NCBI RefSeq assembly: GCF_900111025.1
Contig: NZ_FOFN01000001.1
Coordinates: 868,001 to 932,000, forward strand
Direction of reading: 5' to 3'
Length of the DNA: 64,000 bases
Source of the DNA: Hyunsoonleella jejuensis
GTDB lineage: Bacteria; Bacteroidota; Bacteroidia; Flavobacteriales; Flavobacteriaceae
Made by a program: the position numbers and the translations under genes. The notes under the pieces were generated by a model. It searched no databases, was not told the DNA's origin, and was given only the letters and a program-made list of their open reading frames with translations. Positions 17,082 to 25,993 of this stretch are shown here, piece after piece; the stretch's first letter is position 1; the number at the start of each line of letters is the position of its first letter.

Positions 17082-17587
17082 TGCAAAAAAAATTAATAGT
17101 GCTATGTTGTTTTTTTGTTGTGCTTTCTTCGTGCTACAAATACAACAAACCTGATAAACCAAAAAATCTAATTCCAGAAGATGAAATGGTTCATATTTTA
17201 TTGGACTTAAAACTCATTGCAGCGGTCACAGGAAGAGATAAGGAAGTTCTAGATAGTGCCAAAGTTGATGCTGAAGGTTATATCTATAAAAAATATAATA
17301 TTGATAGCTTACAGTTTGCCAAAAGCAATACCTATTATACCTATTACATGGATGAGTATGCTGAGATTTATGTAAAAGTAAAGGATAGCTTATCTAAGTT
17401 AAAAACCTACTACAAAGACATTCTCGACAAAGAGCGAGAGGAAAAAAAGAAGGCAGATTCTTTAAAGACAGTAAAAAAGGAATTGAAGGAACTGGAAATT
17501 GATGTAGAAATGGGAACTGGTGGGCATGAAGAGTTAGAAAACATAGAACTTATTGAGCCTGTTTCAGATAATGTTGGGCAATCTTAA
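17081..17587 (+). CDS. DUF4296 lipoprotein
   Basis: 168 residues. Lipoprotein signal with box LSSC (Cys18) and a short charged tether (YKYNKPDKPKN). The conserved core is IPEDEMVHILLDLKLI followed by a helical region containing DSLQFAKSNTYYTYYMDEY, the DUF4296 pattern of Bacteroidota. A charged Lys/Glu-rich coiled segment lies at about 100-145. The function is unknown. Third gene of the coupled operon after mannosyltransferase and dihydroorotase; its 3' end overlaps the convergent SDR gene by 38 bp. Confidence 0.78.
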   Translation: MQKKLIVLCCFFVVLSSCYKYNKPDKPKNLIPEDEMVHILLDLKLIAAVTGRDKEVLDSAKVDAEGYIYKKYNIDSLQFAKSNTYYTYYMDEYAEIYVKVKDSLSKLKTYYKDILDKEREEKKKADSLKTVKKELKELEIDVEMGTGGHEELENIELIEPVSDNVGQS

Positions 17588-18560
17588 CAATCACCTTATC
17601 TATAGCTTCAAATTTAAAGTTTAGTGTCGTTGCCACTTTATGACTGTCGTAATGCTTTTCCGTAGTTAAAGATTTTACCAGTTGTTTTGTTAGGCGTCTT
17701 CGTTTACCCGTAAGTTTTTGTTTTAACCAGTCTAATCGCCAACCTATTTGCAATAACCAAGGTGCTGCTAGTTTTTGTGGTGGCTTTACACTTAAAGCTG
17801 TTGCCATAGTTTTTAGAAAAAATTTGTACGACCAGTTTTCGGCGACCAAAACATAGCGTTCATTTTTTTTGTCGCTTTTAAGCAACTGTATCATAATGGT
17901 CACAACATCGGTTACAGAAACTAAACCAAGACTTCCCGAAGTGTAATAGTTTAAGCCATGAAAAACTTTTTTAAATAAACTTCCAGACCCATAACGCCAA
18001 ATGCCAGCGCCAAGAATAACTCCAGGATTTACAATTACGGCATCTAGCCCTTCTTGTGTGGCACGCCAAACTTCCATTTCAGCACCATATTTAGTAATGG
18101 CGTAAACACTATTGTCATCCTCAGGATTCCAATGGGTTTCTTCTGTTATAGGTTCATTTTTAGGCGAATTTCCAATAGTTGCTATAGAGCTTACATAACA
18201 CAATTTTTTAACTTGATTTGAGATACATAGATTTACCACATTGGCGGTGCCTTCAATGTTACTGCGACGTAACTGTTGGTATTTGTCTGGTTCAAAAGAT
18301 ACAAAGGCGGCGCAATGATATACGTATATTATCCCATGCAATGCTTCGTCTAGCGCAGGAATATCTAATATATCAGCCTTAACCCATTCAATTTTATCAA
18401 AAAGCTGCTGGTAGTTGTTGGTATAGCAAGAGAACACACGTTTTACATTTTCAAGTTTACGCTCGGTTCTATAAATGGCTCGTACTTTTTCATCACTAGA
18501 AACTAATCTATAGAGTAAGTGCGCACCAACCAAACCTGTACCTCCAGTTACTAAAATCAT
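17550..18560 (-). CDS. NAD(P)-dependent epimerase/dehydratase-like SDR
   Basis: 336 residues, extended short-chain dehydrogenase. Cofactor motif TGGTGLVGAHL at the N-terminus; the catalytic Tyr-Lys pair is in VYAITKYGAEMEVW; NPGVILGAG follows, as in 3-beta-hydroxysteroid dehydrogenase/dihydroflavonol reductase-like SDRs. The C-terminal 70 residues are basic (KLTGKRRRLTKQLVKSL), which suggests an association with membrane lipids or nucleic acid but is not diagnostic. The substrate cannot be told. The 3' end runs 38 bp into the opposite-strand DUF4296 gene. Confidence 0.8.
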   Translation of the reverse strand: MILVTGGTGLVGAHLLYRLVSSDEKVRAIYRTERKLENVKRVFSCYTNNYQQLFDKIEWVKADILDIPALDEALHGIIYVYHCAAFVSFEPDKYQQLRRSNIEGTANVVNLCISNQVKKLCYVSSIATIGNSPKNEPITEETHWNPEDDNSVYAITKYGAEMEVWRATQEGLDAVIVNPGVILGAGIWRYGSGSLFKKVFHGLNYYTSGSLGLVSVTDVVTIMIQLLKSDKKNERYVLVAENWSYKFFLKTMATALSVKPPQKLAAPWLLQIGWRLDWLKQKLTGKRRRLTKQLVKSLTTEKHYDSHKVATTLNFKFEAIDKVIVKIAQHYLKQAQ

Positions 18561-18613
18561 ATAACGAAATTAAAGAATTATTCAGAATCGATGCCTATTT
18601 CTACACGTATTTT

Positions 18614-18621
18614 TATATTTG
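18614..18621 (+). promoter_or_regulatory. -7 box of the tyrS promoter
   Basis: TATATTTG fits TAnnTTTG, 25 bp before the tyrS ATG in the divergent gap with the SDR gene. Confidence 0.45.
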
Positions 18622-18646
18622 CGCTAGTTTTCTAAAATAACATATA

Positions 18647-19942
18647 ATGACAACCAATTTTGTAGAAGAATTAACATGGAGAGGCATGATTCACACAGTA
18701 ATGCCAGGAGCTGAGGAGCATTTAATGGAAGGTATGAAAAGCGCTTATGTTGGGTTCGATCCAACAGCAGATTCTCTACATATTGGTAACTTAGTGCCTA
18801 TTATGCTTTTAGCGCATTATCAACGTTGCGGACATAAACCTGTGGCTTTAGTTGGTGGTGCTACGGGTATGATTGGCGATCCTTCAGGAAAGTCCAGTGA
18901 GCGCAATTTGTTAGACGAGAAAACACTTCGCCATAATCAAGAAGCTATAAAAAAGCAACTAGCACATTTTTTAGATTTTGAAAGTGATGCCGATAATGCT
19001 GCGGTTTTGGTGAATAATTATGATTGGATGAAGGAATTCTCCTTTTTAGAATTTATCCGTGATGTTGGTAAGCATATTACCGTAAACTATATGATGGCGA
19101 AGGATTCCGTAAAAAACAGGATTTCATCGGATGATTCTGAAGGGATGAGCTTTACCGAGTTTACGTATCAGTTGGTGCAAGGTTACGACTTTTTACATTT
19201 ATACAGAGCCAATGATTGCACCATCCAAATGGGCGGAAGCGACCAATGGGGGAATATTACCACAGGTACGGAGTTGATTAGGAGAATTGGCGGCGGAAAA
19301 GGCTATGCCATTACATGTCCACTAATTACGAAGTCTGATGGTTCTAAATTTGGAAAGTCTGAAGGAGGAAATGTGTGGTTAGATGCTAACAGAACGTCGC
19401 CTTATAAATTTTACCAATATTGGTTGAACTCGAGTGATGAAGATGCTGAAAAGTATATCAAGATTTTCACATTTTTAACTGAAGATGACATAAATAGTAT
19501 TATTGCAGAGCATAGAGAAGCACCACATTTAAGAGTGCTACAAAAGTGTTTAGCTGAGGAAATTACTACAATGGTACACTCTAAATCAGATTTAGAAAAT
19601 GCTATAAAGGCTAGTAATATTCTCTTCGGAAAATCTACAAGTGATGATTTAAAAGCACTTAATGAACAAACGTTTTTAGATGTTTTCGATGGTGTGCCGC
19701 AAACCGAAATTGATAAATCTGAGATTCTGGAAGGGTTGGATATGATTGGTGCTCTTGCCGAAAAAGGCGGGTTTCTTAAATCTAATGGAGAGGCTAGACG
19801 TGCGCTTAAAGAAAATTCTATTTCAGTGAACAAAGAAAAAGTGAAAGAGGATTATAAAATCACTGGAGCAGATTTAATCAACAATAAGTTTGTGCTTTTG
19901 CAACGTGGTAAAAAGAATTATTTTGTTATTACTGTAAAATAA
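18647..19942 (+). CDS. tyrS: Tyrosyl-tRNA synthetase
   Basis: 431 residues, full length. Class I motifs: HIGN at 45-48 ([14 protein letters not shown]) and the KMSKS-equivalent KFGKS at about 233-237. Tyrosine-pocket motifs are QGYDFLHLY and [13 protein letters not shown]-terminal S4-like RNA-binding domain covers about 365-430 ([18 protein letters not shown]). It charges tRNA-Tyr in the cytoplasm. It has its own -7 box and terminator, so it is monocistronic. Confidence 0.97.
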   Translation: MTTNFVEELTWRGMIHTVMPGAEEHLMEGMKSAYVGFDPTADSLHIGNLVPIMLLAHYQRCGHKPVALVGGATGMIGDPSGKSSERNLLDEKTLRHNQEAIKKQLAHFLDFESDADNAAVLVNNYDWMKEFSFLEFIRDVGKHITVNYMMAKDSVKNRISSDDSEGMSFTEFTYQLVQGYDFLHLYRANDCTIQMGGSDQWGNITTGTELIRRIGGGKGYAITCPLITKSDGSKFGKSEGGNVWLDANRTSPYKFYQYWLNSSDEDAEKYIKIFTFLTEDDINSIIAEHREAPHLRVLQKCLAEEITTMVHSKSDLENAIKASNILFGKSTSDDLKALNEQTFLDVFDGVPQTEIDKSEILEGLDMIGALAEKGGFLKSNGEARRALKENSISVNKEKVKEDYKITGADLINNKFVLLQRGKKNYFVITVK

Positions 19943-19944
19943 AA

Positions 19945-19972
19945 AAAGTCCCGATTTTAAACGGGACTTTTC
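19945..19972 (+). terminator. Terminator of tyrS
   Basis: AAAGTCCCG (19945-19953) pairs with CGGGACTTT (19962-19970), followed by a short T run and preceded by A's. Confidence 0.85.
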
Positions 19973-20044
19973 TAACTAACCAACTTACTAAAAATAACCT
20001 TTCTTAATCTTAGCTTCTATTTTGTCGAAATAATATCTAGAACC

Positions 20045-21025
20045 TTACAGCACCATTAAATTACATCCGCGAACATCGGCATTATCAAAACGTCCAATAA
20101 TTTCAAAGGAATCATCAGGGTACACTTTTCCTAAATCTTGAGTAGCAATGAATGAGCAGGAATGTATGTTTGCTAAATCAATTATATTAATACCACCAGT
20201 TTTTCCTTTACCTTGTAGTGATAGAGGATCTTCAGTATCTCGAGTAAAAACTTTCATCCAGGGAGGGCAATTAAAAATACCATTGCCTTTTGAATAGGCC
20301 TGACTCAACAATTCCGTCATACCATATTCACTATGAATTTGGTTTACGCCAAATCCGTTTTTAAGAATCTGATGCAGCTCGGTTCTAATCAATTCCCTTC
20401 TTCTGCCCTTCATACCGCCGGTTTCCATTACTACGGTATTTTTTAGTTGAAACGATTGCTGTTCCACTAAATCCAGCAGTGCAAAAGACACGCCAATTAG
20501 CAGCGTTTTTTTGCCTTCAGAATTTAACCTATGGAGTGTTTCTGTTAATTCCAAAAGGTTATTTAAGTAAAATCCACTATCAGAACTGTTAGATTGTGCT
20601 ATCAAATCATTCACCATATAAACCAATGAAGAGCCTTCGCGTTCTAAATAGGAAGGCAGTAAGGCTAAAATCGCATAATCTTCAATAGCGCCATAAAAAT
20701 GAGAAAAACCCTTTCTAAAACTGTTTTTGTAAACATCAAGATCTGTAACATAATGTTTGCTGGTCATATTTCCAGTAGTTCCAGAGCTTGTAAATACAGT
20801 TTCAATTGGGGTGTCTTTACAAATGATTTTTCGAGTTTTAAAAAAATCTATTGGCAAAAAAGGAATGTCTTCAATCAATTTTACATCACTGGGGTGTTTG
20901 TACAACAAATCGCAAAACGACCTATAAACTCTATTATGTTGAAACTGAAATTGAAAAATTTCTAGAGCTATCGCATTAAATTCGGTTTTGTCTTTTATCT
21001 TAAAAATGGAATTGATGTCTATCAT
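20045..21025 (-). CDS. LuxE/acyl-protein synthetase-like adenylate-forming enzyme
   Basis: 326 residues. The adenylation motif TVFTSSGTTGNMTSKHYV resembles the P-loop of LuxE and PaaK-type ANL enzymes; METGGMKGRRRELIR and IHSEYGMTELLSQAY are further LuxE-family marks, and a Gly-rich C-terminal IIDLANIHSCSF is followed by DLGKVY. LuxE-type enzymes activate fatty acids as acyl-AMP and transfer them to a protein cysteine. No lux genes are nearby; in Bacteroidota the family is thought to serve lipid or surface polymer modification (inference). It is flanked on the left by the tyrS terminator and on the right by a terminator. Confidence 0.78.
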   Translation of the reverse strand: MIDINSIFKIKDKTEFNAIALEIFQFQFQHNRVYRSFCDLLYKHPSDVKLIEDIPFLPIDFFKTRKIICKDTPIETVFTSSGTTGNMTSKHYVTDLDVYKNSFRKGFSHFYGAIEDYAILALLPSYLEREGSSLVYMVNDLIAQSNSSDSGFYLNNLLELTETLHRLNSEGKKTLLIGVSFALLDLVEQQSFQLKNTVVMETGGMKGRRRELIRTELHQILKNGFGVNQIHSEYGMTELLSQAYSKGNGIFNCPPWMKVFTRDTEDPLSLQGKGKTGGINIIDLANIHSCSFIATQDLGKVYPDDSFEIIGRFDNADVRGCNLMVL

Positions 21026-21093
21026 GTTAAGAAACTACGTTCCAATCAGGTGCCTTATTAAAGGCTTTTAAATTAGTGCAAAAGTATGGAAAT

Positions 21094-21122
21094 AAAAAAA
21101 GCATCGCGAGAAGCAATGCTTT
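21094..21122 (-). terminator. Terminator of the T9SS stub gene (minus strand)
   Basis: Read on the minus strand, AAAGCAT pairs with ATGCTTT and runs into seven T (21094-21100 complement). It separates the stub gene from the LuxE-like gene. Confidence 0.7.
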
Positions 21123-21146
21123 GTATGATGTTTTAAATGACAATAA

Positions 21147-21491
21147 TTAACGTATCACCAATTTTCGTGTTTCGCTAACAGCATTTTCTGTGATTTTCAA
21201 AATATAAACTCCAGAGTTTAAAGATGAAATATCTAATTCCTTTCTGGTGGTAACAGTTGCTTTTATTTGTTTTCCGAGTACATTATAAATAGCTACTTTT
21301 TTTAAAGCGTTTCTATTGTTACTCGTGATATAAATTGTAGAAGTGTTCCCATTTGCAGGGTTTGGGTATACCGAAAGGCCCGCAATTTGTAGTCTCGCAG
21401 CATCGGGTGCTACACTGCCTTGTGCAAATCCCCTTTGAAATGGCAGGCAAATAAATACGATAAAAATCAAAAAAAAGTAGATGTTCTTCAT
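21147..21491 (-). CDS. Minimal T9SS type A sorting-domain protein
   Basis: 114 residues: a signal peptide (about 1-23, ending FQRGFAQ), about 15 linker residues, then a type A C-terminal sorting domain (GLSVYPNPANGN, then VYILKITENAVSETRKLVIR) and nothing else. Type A domains direct cargo through the type IX secretion system and are cleaved at the cell surface. Here almost no passenger remains, so the secreted product would be a very short peptide (about 12-15 residues) or the protein has another use. It is divergent from a two-component system. Confidence 0.8.
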   Translation of the reverse strand: MKNIYFFLIFIVFICLPFQRGFAQGSVAPDAARLQIAGLSVYPNPANGNTSTIYITSNNRNALKKVAIYNVLGKQIKATVTTRKELDISSLNSGVYILKITENAVSETRKLVIR

Positions 21492-21690
21492 AAAACACTT
21501 TTATATGGGCTAAAAATACTACAACAATAACAAAAGCCATACCAAAATAGTGTTAAAGATTTAGGTTTTACATCGAAATGTATCGTTTTTGTTGGCTAGT
21601 GTTACCATTTTGTTATTAATGTTTTAAATTTTATGATTTAACAGTAATAGTTTTATCTTTACTTTTCTGAAACAATTGTATCAATTTTTA

Positions 21691-22368
21691 ATGAATAAAA
21701 AGGATATAAAAATACTTCTCGTAGATGATGAACCTGATATCTTAGAGATTGTTGGGTATAATTTATCTAACGAAGGTTATCAAGTAATTACTGCTGAAAA
21801 TGGTGTAGAAGCTGTTAAAAAAGCTAAGAAAGAACGCCCGCAATTGATAATTTTAGATGTTATGATGCCAGAAATGGATGGTATTGAAGCATGTGAAAAC
21901 ATTAGAAAGCATCCTGAATTAAAAGACGTAGTGATTACATTTTTAACTGCGAGAGGTGAAGATTATTCTCAAGTCGCTGGTTTTGATGCCGGTGCCGACG
22001 ATTACATTACAAAACCCATAAAACCTAAAGTTTTGGTGAGTAAAGTAAAAGCACTTTTACGTCGTTTTAAAGATGAAGTTAAAGATACCGTAAAGGTTGG
22101 TAATCTTGTAATAAATAGAGATGAATATAAAATTGTTCTAAAAGGGAACGAGATAATTTTACCAAGAAAAGAATTTGAATTACTATCTTTATTGGCATCG
22201 AAACCAGGTAAAGTTTTTAAACGTGATGAAATCCTAGACAAAGTTTGGGGTAATGAGGTTGTTGTTGGCGGACGAACAATTGATGTTCATATTCGTAAAC
22301 TACGGGAAAAAATAGGAGATAAAAGTTTTAAAACTGTCAAAGGTGTCGGCTACAAGTTCGTGGACTAA
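21691..22368 (+). CDS. OmpR/PhoB-family response regulator
   Basis: 225 residues from the ATG at 21691; an upstream in-frame TTG (21676) would add only MYQFL and is less likely. Receiver domain 6-120 with the acidic pair DD12-13 and phospho-acceptor Asp56 (ILDVMMPEMDG), Thr in FLTARG, Lys in YITKPI. The C-terminal winged helix (about 135-225) shows LPRKEFELLSLLASKPGKVF and GGRTIDVHIRKLREKIG, the DNA-recognition helix. Its stop overlaps the start of the histidine kinase (TAATG), so the pair is co-translated. The regulon is unknown. Confidence 0.93.
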   Translation: MNKKDIKILLVDDEPDILEIVGYNLSNEGYQVITAENGVEAVKKAKKERPQLIILDVMMPEMDGIEACENIRKHPELKDVVITFLTARGEDYSQVAGFDAGADDYITKPIKPKVLVSKVKALLRRFKDEVKDTVKVGNLVINRDEYKIVLKGNEIILPRKEFELLSLLASKPGKVFKRDEILDKVWGNEVVVGGRTIDVHIRKLREKIGDKSFKTVKGVGYKFVD

Positions 22369-23411
22369 TGCAGGTAAAATTTAAAAAATCTTATAAATTT
22401 GCGATAAAAACAGCACTTTACATTACCATGTTATTTACACTCTTAATGAGTGTTTTTTTGTATTACTACTTTTCTTTTAAATGGTTACCTGTGTTATTGT
22501 TTGGCATTGGTTGCTATATCATTTCTTTTGTTATTATTCAATTTCGTGTGGAACGGTATATCTATAGACGGGTAAAAAGTATTTATGACGATTTAACGCT
22601 TTTAGAATCTACAAGTATCACCAGAGGAGCTATTACTACCGATATGGTAACTTTAACACAAGAAATCGACAAGTTTGCGCGTGATAAAAAACTAGAGATT
22701 GAAACTTTAAAGGTTAGGGAGCAATATCGTAAAGAGTTTTTAGGAAATATATCCCATGAATTAAAAACACCACTTTTCACTATTCAAGGTTATATTTTAA
22801 CGCTTTTAGATGGCGCAATGGAAGATAAAAAAATTAGGAAAAAATATTTAGAACGTGCCAATAGTGCTGTAGAACGTTTGGCATATATTGTTAGCGATTT
22901 AGACTTAATTACGAAGCTAGAAGCTGGAGATTTACGCTTGCAACCTGAGGTGTTTGATATTGTAGCACTAATAAAAGAGGTGTTTGGTATGGTAGAAATG
23001 CGTGCCAATGAGAAAAAAATAACACTAACTTTTGATAGGGATTATGTAAAACCTGTTATGGTACGCGCAGATAAAGAACGTATTCAACAAGTTTTGGTAA
23101 ATCTTATAATAAACTCCTTAAAATACGGCAGGGTTAAAGGTACAACCGAAGTAAGTATAGAAAACCTAATTAAAAATAAGGCGATCATTAGAGTTACCGA
23201 TAATGGTGAGGGTATAGAAAAAGCCCATTTAGCACGTTTGTTTGAAAGGTTTTATCGTGTTGACAAAAGTGGCTCCAGACAAGAAGGGGGTTCCGGTTTG
23301 GGGCTATCCATTGTAAAGCATATTATAGAGGCGCACGATGAACGTATTTATGTAGAAAGTGAATATGGCGTGGGTAGTGAATTCTCATTCACCTTAGAAA
23401 AGGCTAAATAA
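22368..23411 (+). CDS. PhoR-like sensor histidine kinase
   Basis: 347 residues. Two adjacent transmembrane helices at about 13-32 and 35-53 with almost no periplasmic loop. The H-box FLGNISHELKTPLFTIQG contains His130. The ATPase domain shows the N box (VLVNLIINSLKYG), G1 (VTDNGEGI), F box (LFERFYRVDKSGSR) and G2 (GGSGLGLSIVKHI). It phosphorylates the upstream regulator. The lack of a large sensor domain suggests intramembrane or cytoplasmic sensing. The last 18 bp overlap the convergent glycosyltransferase gene. Confidence 0.93.
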   Translation: MQVKFKKSYKFAIKTALYITMLFTLLMSVFLYYYFSFKWLPVLLFGIGCYIISFVIIQFRVERYIYRRVKSIYDDLTLLESTSITRGAITTDMVTLTQEIDKFARDKKLEIETLKVREQYRKEFLGNISHELKTPLFTIQGYILTLLDGAMEDKKIRKKYLERANSAVERLAYIVSDLDLITKLEAGDLRLQPEVFDIVALIKEVFGMVEMRANEKKITLTFDRDYVKPVMVRADKERIQQVLVNLIINSLKYGRVKGTTEVSIENLIKNKAIIRVTDNGEGIEKAHLARLFERFYRVDKSGSRQEGGSGLGLSIVKHIIEAHDERIYVESEYGVGSEFSFTLEKAK

Positions 23412-24440
23412 ATCGTTATAATCAATTTTAGTATTAAAACTCTTTAAGCCTTTATAATTAGAAATCTTATCTAGCATAAAAATACTAAAATCATCTTGTT
23501 CGCAACTCGGTACAAATCCTTGGTCTGTGAGCCGTTTTGCCAAATATTCCTGTTCGGTTTGTCCGGGAGTAGGGATAAAAAAAGCTTTCTTCTCTAATTT
23601 TGCAAGATCCATTATGGTGGTATAACCAGACCTAGAGAGAACCAATTTACTTCTGTTAATTGTTTTTTCAAGACGTTTGGAAGTCATAAAATTAAAAAAA
23701 GTAATACCGTTGTTTTGTTCTATGTATTGGTCCTTCTCGGGAATGCCTCGAACAAATACTATAGTGCCAGCAAAGTTTTTAACTTCCTTTAGTAATTTAT
23801 CTTCAAGTAAAGTACGTTGCGGTTCTGGGCCAGAAAGTAAAACCAGTAAATCAATATCGGTAGTAGTATCAACTTTTTGAAACCTACTTATCGGACCAAT
23901 ATATTTAGTCTTTACACTTAAGTAGTTTTTATGTCCCAATTTACCCGATAAATTCAAATCGCCTTCAGCATCAGGGACCCAGCATTCGTTAAAACGCGAC
24001 ATGTATTTTTCATGTAATTTTGTACTCAACCAGGTAGTGCTGCCACTTAAAACATTTAATTGATGTGTAATAAATGCACAGGGAATACCTTGGTAATTGA
24101 CGCCTAATCGGTTATCTGATATAATACCTGCAATATTGTGCGTTTCAATAATCTCAGCTATCGCTTTTTTTTCTGCTTTAATGGCCTTTAAAAGTTTGGG
24201 TGAATCTTTAATAAGTTTCAGCTTAAAATATGCACCTTTTTTAGAGTAAGCAATGTTGTAGGAGGGCAATTCAATAGAAGAAAACTTAGGAAACTCCTTT
24301 TTTAGCAACTGGAGCGCTACGCCGTCACTTGCAATTATGGGCTGAAATCCAAATAAATCTAGTGCTTTGATGATGGGGATGCATCTCGTAGCATGTCCTA
24401 GCCCCCAGTTTAACGGTGCAACAAGTATTCGTTTCTTCAT
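23394..24440 (-). CDS. MurG-like (GT28-type) glycosyltransferase
   Basis: 348 residues. N-terminus RILVAPLNWGLGHATRCIP is the GT-B acceptor-side signature (nucleotide-free loop GLGHA). The second Rossmann half has VLLSGPEPQRTLLEDKLL, VFVRGIP and SRSGYTTIMDLAKLEKKAFFIPTPGQTEQEYLA, which is the nucleotide-sugar-binding pattern of MurG-type enzymes. The acceptor is unknown; MurG itself is encoded elsewhere in related genomes. A copy of the structured intergenic element ends 11 bp upstream of its start codon, in the same orientation, so it may lie in the 5' untranslated region. Confidence 0.8.
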   Translation of the reverse strand: MKKRILVAPLNWGLGHATRCIPIIKALDLFGFQPIIASDGVALQLLKKEFPKFSSIELPSYNIAYSKKGAYFKLKLIKDSPKLLKAIKAEKKAIAEIIETHNIAGIISDNRLGVNYQGIPCAFITHQLNVLSGSTTWLSTKLHEKYMSRFNECWVPDAEGDLNLSGKLGHKNYLSVKTKYIGPISRFQKVDTTTDIDLLVLLSGPEPQRTLLEDKLLKEVKNFAGTIVFVRGIPEKDQYIEQNNGITFFNFMTSKRLEKTINRSKLVLSRSGYTTIMDLAKLEKKAFFIPTPGQTEQEYLAKRLTDQGFVPSCEQDDFSIFMLDKISNYKGLKSFNTKIDYNDLFSLF

Positions 24441-24451
24441 TTAAAAAATTT

Positions 24452-24586
24452 GGGCGTGCCTCTCGTACCTCAAGTCGGGCTTTCCGCTATATCTTTTTTT
24501 TAAAACTTCGCTTCGATATATTTACCCAAAATATATTTTGGTCTCGAAAGTCTCATAAAAAAAGATCCCGCATCAATCCCTCACGC
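24452..24586 (-). ncRNA. Structured intergenic element, copy 2
   Basis: On the minus strand the element opens GCGTGAGGGATTGATGCGG and closes AGCGGAAAGCCCGACTTG with a CACGC end. The outer GCGTG (24582-24586 complement) pairs with CACGC (24454-24458 complement), a different but still complementary pair from the other copies. The interior is A/T-rich and imperfectly self-complementary. Confidence 0.55.
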
Positions 24587-24684
24587 AAGTTTTCGCTAAA
24601 TTCAAAAGTAAAGATACTAACACTGTCTTATATTTCCTTAATTTTGTTAATTCAAACCAAATGATAAGAAATAGTTAAGATACT

Positions 24685-25359
24685 TTGGGAAGTAAAAACA
24701 AACTCAAACGGTTTAAGGAAAACGAAACCTTTGCTAATGTATTTCAGCCAACAAGAGAAGAACTTGTTAATGGCAATTTCGACTTAAAAGGACAATGGAA
24801 TGCAAAATTCTTTAATAATAATAATCCAATTGTTTTGGAGTTAGGTTGTGGTAAAGGAGAATATTCGGTAGCATTAGCACAAAAATATCCTAACAAAAAT
24901 TGTATTGGTGTTGATATAAAGGGTGCCCGTTTTTGGCGAGGTGCGAAAACAGCAATTGAAGATAATTTACCAAACGTGGCATTTCTTAGAACCCAAATTG
25001 AACTCATAGATTTTGCCTTTGCCGAAAATGAAGTAGATGAAATTTGGATTACTTTTCCCGATCCGCAAATAAAATACAAACGCACCAAGCATAGGTTAAC
25101 CAACATGGAATTTTTAAAGCGCTATAGGCACATTTTAAAACCCGATGGTGTAGTGAATTTGAAAACCGATAGCGAATTTATGCATGGTTATACCCTTGGG
25201 CTTTTGCATGGTGCCGGCCATGACGTAATATATGCCAATCATAATGTATATAAGCAGGAAGGCAGCCCTGAGGAAGTTACCAGTATTCAAACCTTTTACG
25301 AATCTCAATATTTAGAGCAGAACAAGCCCATTACTTATATTAGGTTTAAAATCAATTAA
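24685..25359 (+). CDS. trmB: tRNA (guanine(46)-N7)-methyltransferase
   Basis: 224 residues. The start is TTG: the protein then begins GSKNKLKRFKENETF as in flavobacterial TrmB, and the in-frame ATG at 24661 is followed by a TAA. SAM-binding motif VLELGCGKGEYSVAL (about 51-64), catalytic region WITFPDPQIKYKRTKHRL, and the C-terminal TRF/YE element PITYIRFKI. It methylates G46 in the variable loop of tRNAs. The LysE-family gene begins 3 bp downstream, so the two are probably one operon, followed by the MGMT-like gene. Confidence 0.93.
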   Translation: MGSKNKLKRFKENETFANVFQPTREELVNGNFDLKGQWNAKFFNNNNPIVLELGCGKGEYSVALAQKYPNKNCIGVDIKGARFWRGAKTAIEDNLPNVAFLRTQIELIDFAFAENEVDEIWITFPDPQIKYKRTKHRLTNMEFLKRYRHILKPDGVVNLKTDSEFMHGYTLGLLHGAGHDVIYANHNVYKQEGSPEEVTSIQTFYESQYLEQNKPITYIRFKIN

Positions 25360-25362
25360 TTT

Positions 25363-25992
25363 ATGAGTTTAACCTTCATCTTTTTTTTAGGATTATTTTT
25401 TGCGCTTGTTGGGGTAGTTCCGCCAGGGTTATTAAACATGACTGCTGCAAAAATTAGCCTTAAAGAGGGACACGTAAGAGGTATTGTGTTTTCTATTGGG
25501 GTTTGTGTTGTGGTATTTGCCCAAACCTATGTTGCGGCAATATTTGCACGCTATTTAAGCAAGCATCCAGAAGTGATAGATATTTTAAGAAGTGTAGCTT
25601 TGGTGATTTTTGTGCTCATTACTGTTTATTTTTTATTTATTGCAAAGGCTTCATCCCAACAGCAAATTCAACCCAAAATAAAGAGTAAGCATAGTCGGTT
25701 TTTTCAGGGCATGTTAATGTCGGCAATTAATATGTTTCCTATTCCTTATCAAGCTTATATGACGATAACTTTGGCCTCAGTAGGGTGGTTAAACTTTGAG
25801 CAAACTAGTATTATTTCTTATGTTGCAGGTGCTTGTATGGGTACTTTTGTAATGTTGTATGTGTATATTTTCTTTTTCGATAGGATTAAAAGTAAATCCC
25901 TTACCTCGCAGAAAAATATGAATTACATAATTGGTAGCATTACTGGAATAATTTCTATTATTACCTTAGTAAATATTGTAAAGGACTGGTAG
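25363..25992 (+). CDS. LysE-family amino-acid exporter
   Basis: 209 residues with six predicted transmembrane helices. N-terminal signature FALVGVVPPGLLNMTAAKISLKEG matches the LysE/RhtB superfamily (GxxPGP-like loop and charged KISLKEGH). NMFPIPYQAYMTITLASVG is the second-half repeat. It likely exports an amino acid or related metabolite across the inner membrane; the substrate is unknown. It lies 3 bp after trmB and 1 bp before the MGMT-like gene. Confidence 0.8.
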   Translation: MSLTFIFFLGLFFALVGVVPPGLLNMTAAKISLKEGHVRGIVFSIGVCVVVFAQTYVAAIFARYLSKHPEVIDILRSVALVIFVLITVYFLFIAKASSQQQIQPKIKSKHSRFFQGMLMSAINMFPIPYQAYMTITLASVGWLNFEQTSIISYVAGACMGTFVMLYVYIFFFDRIKSKSLTSQKNMNYIIGSITGIISIITLVNIVKDW

Positions 25993-25993
25993 A

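Noticed and set aside
19411-19833. 140-codon minus-strand ORF inside tyrS
   Set aside because: Antisense to conserved synthetase sequence; Ser/Leu-rich composition is typical of shadow frames in A/T-rich genes.
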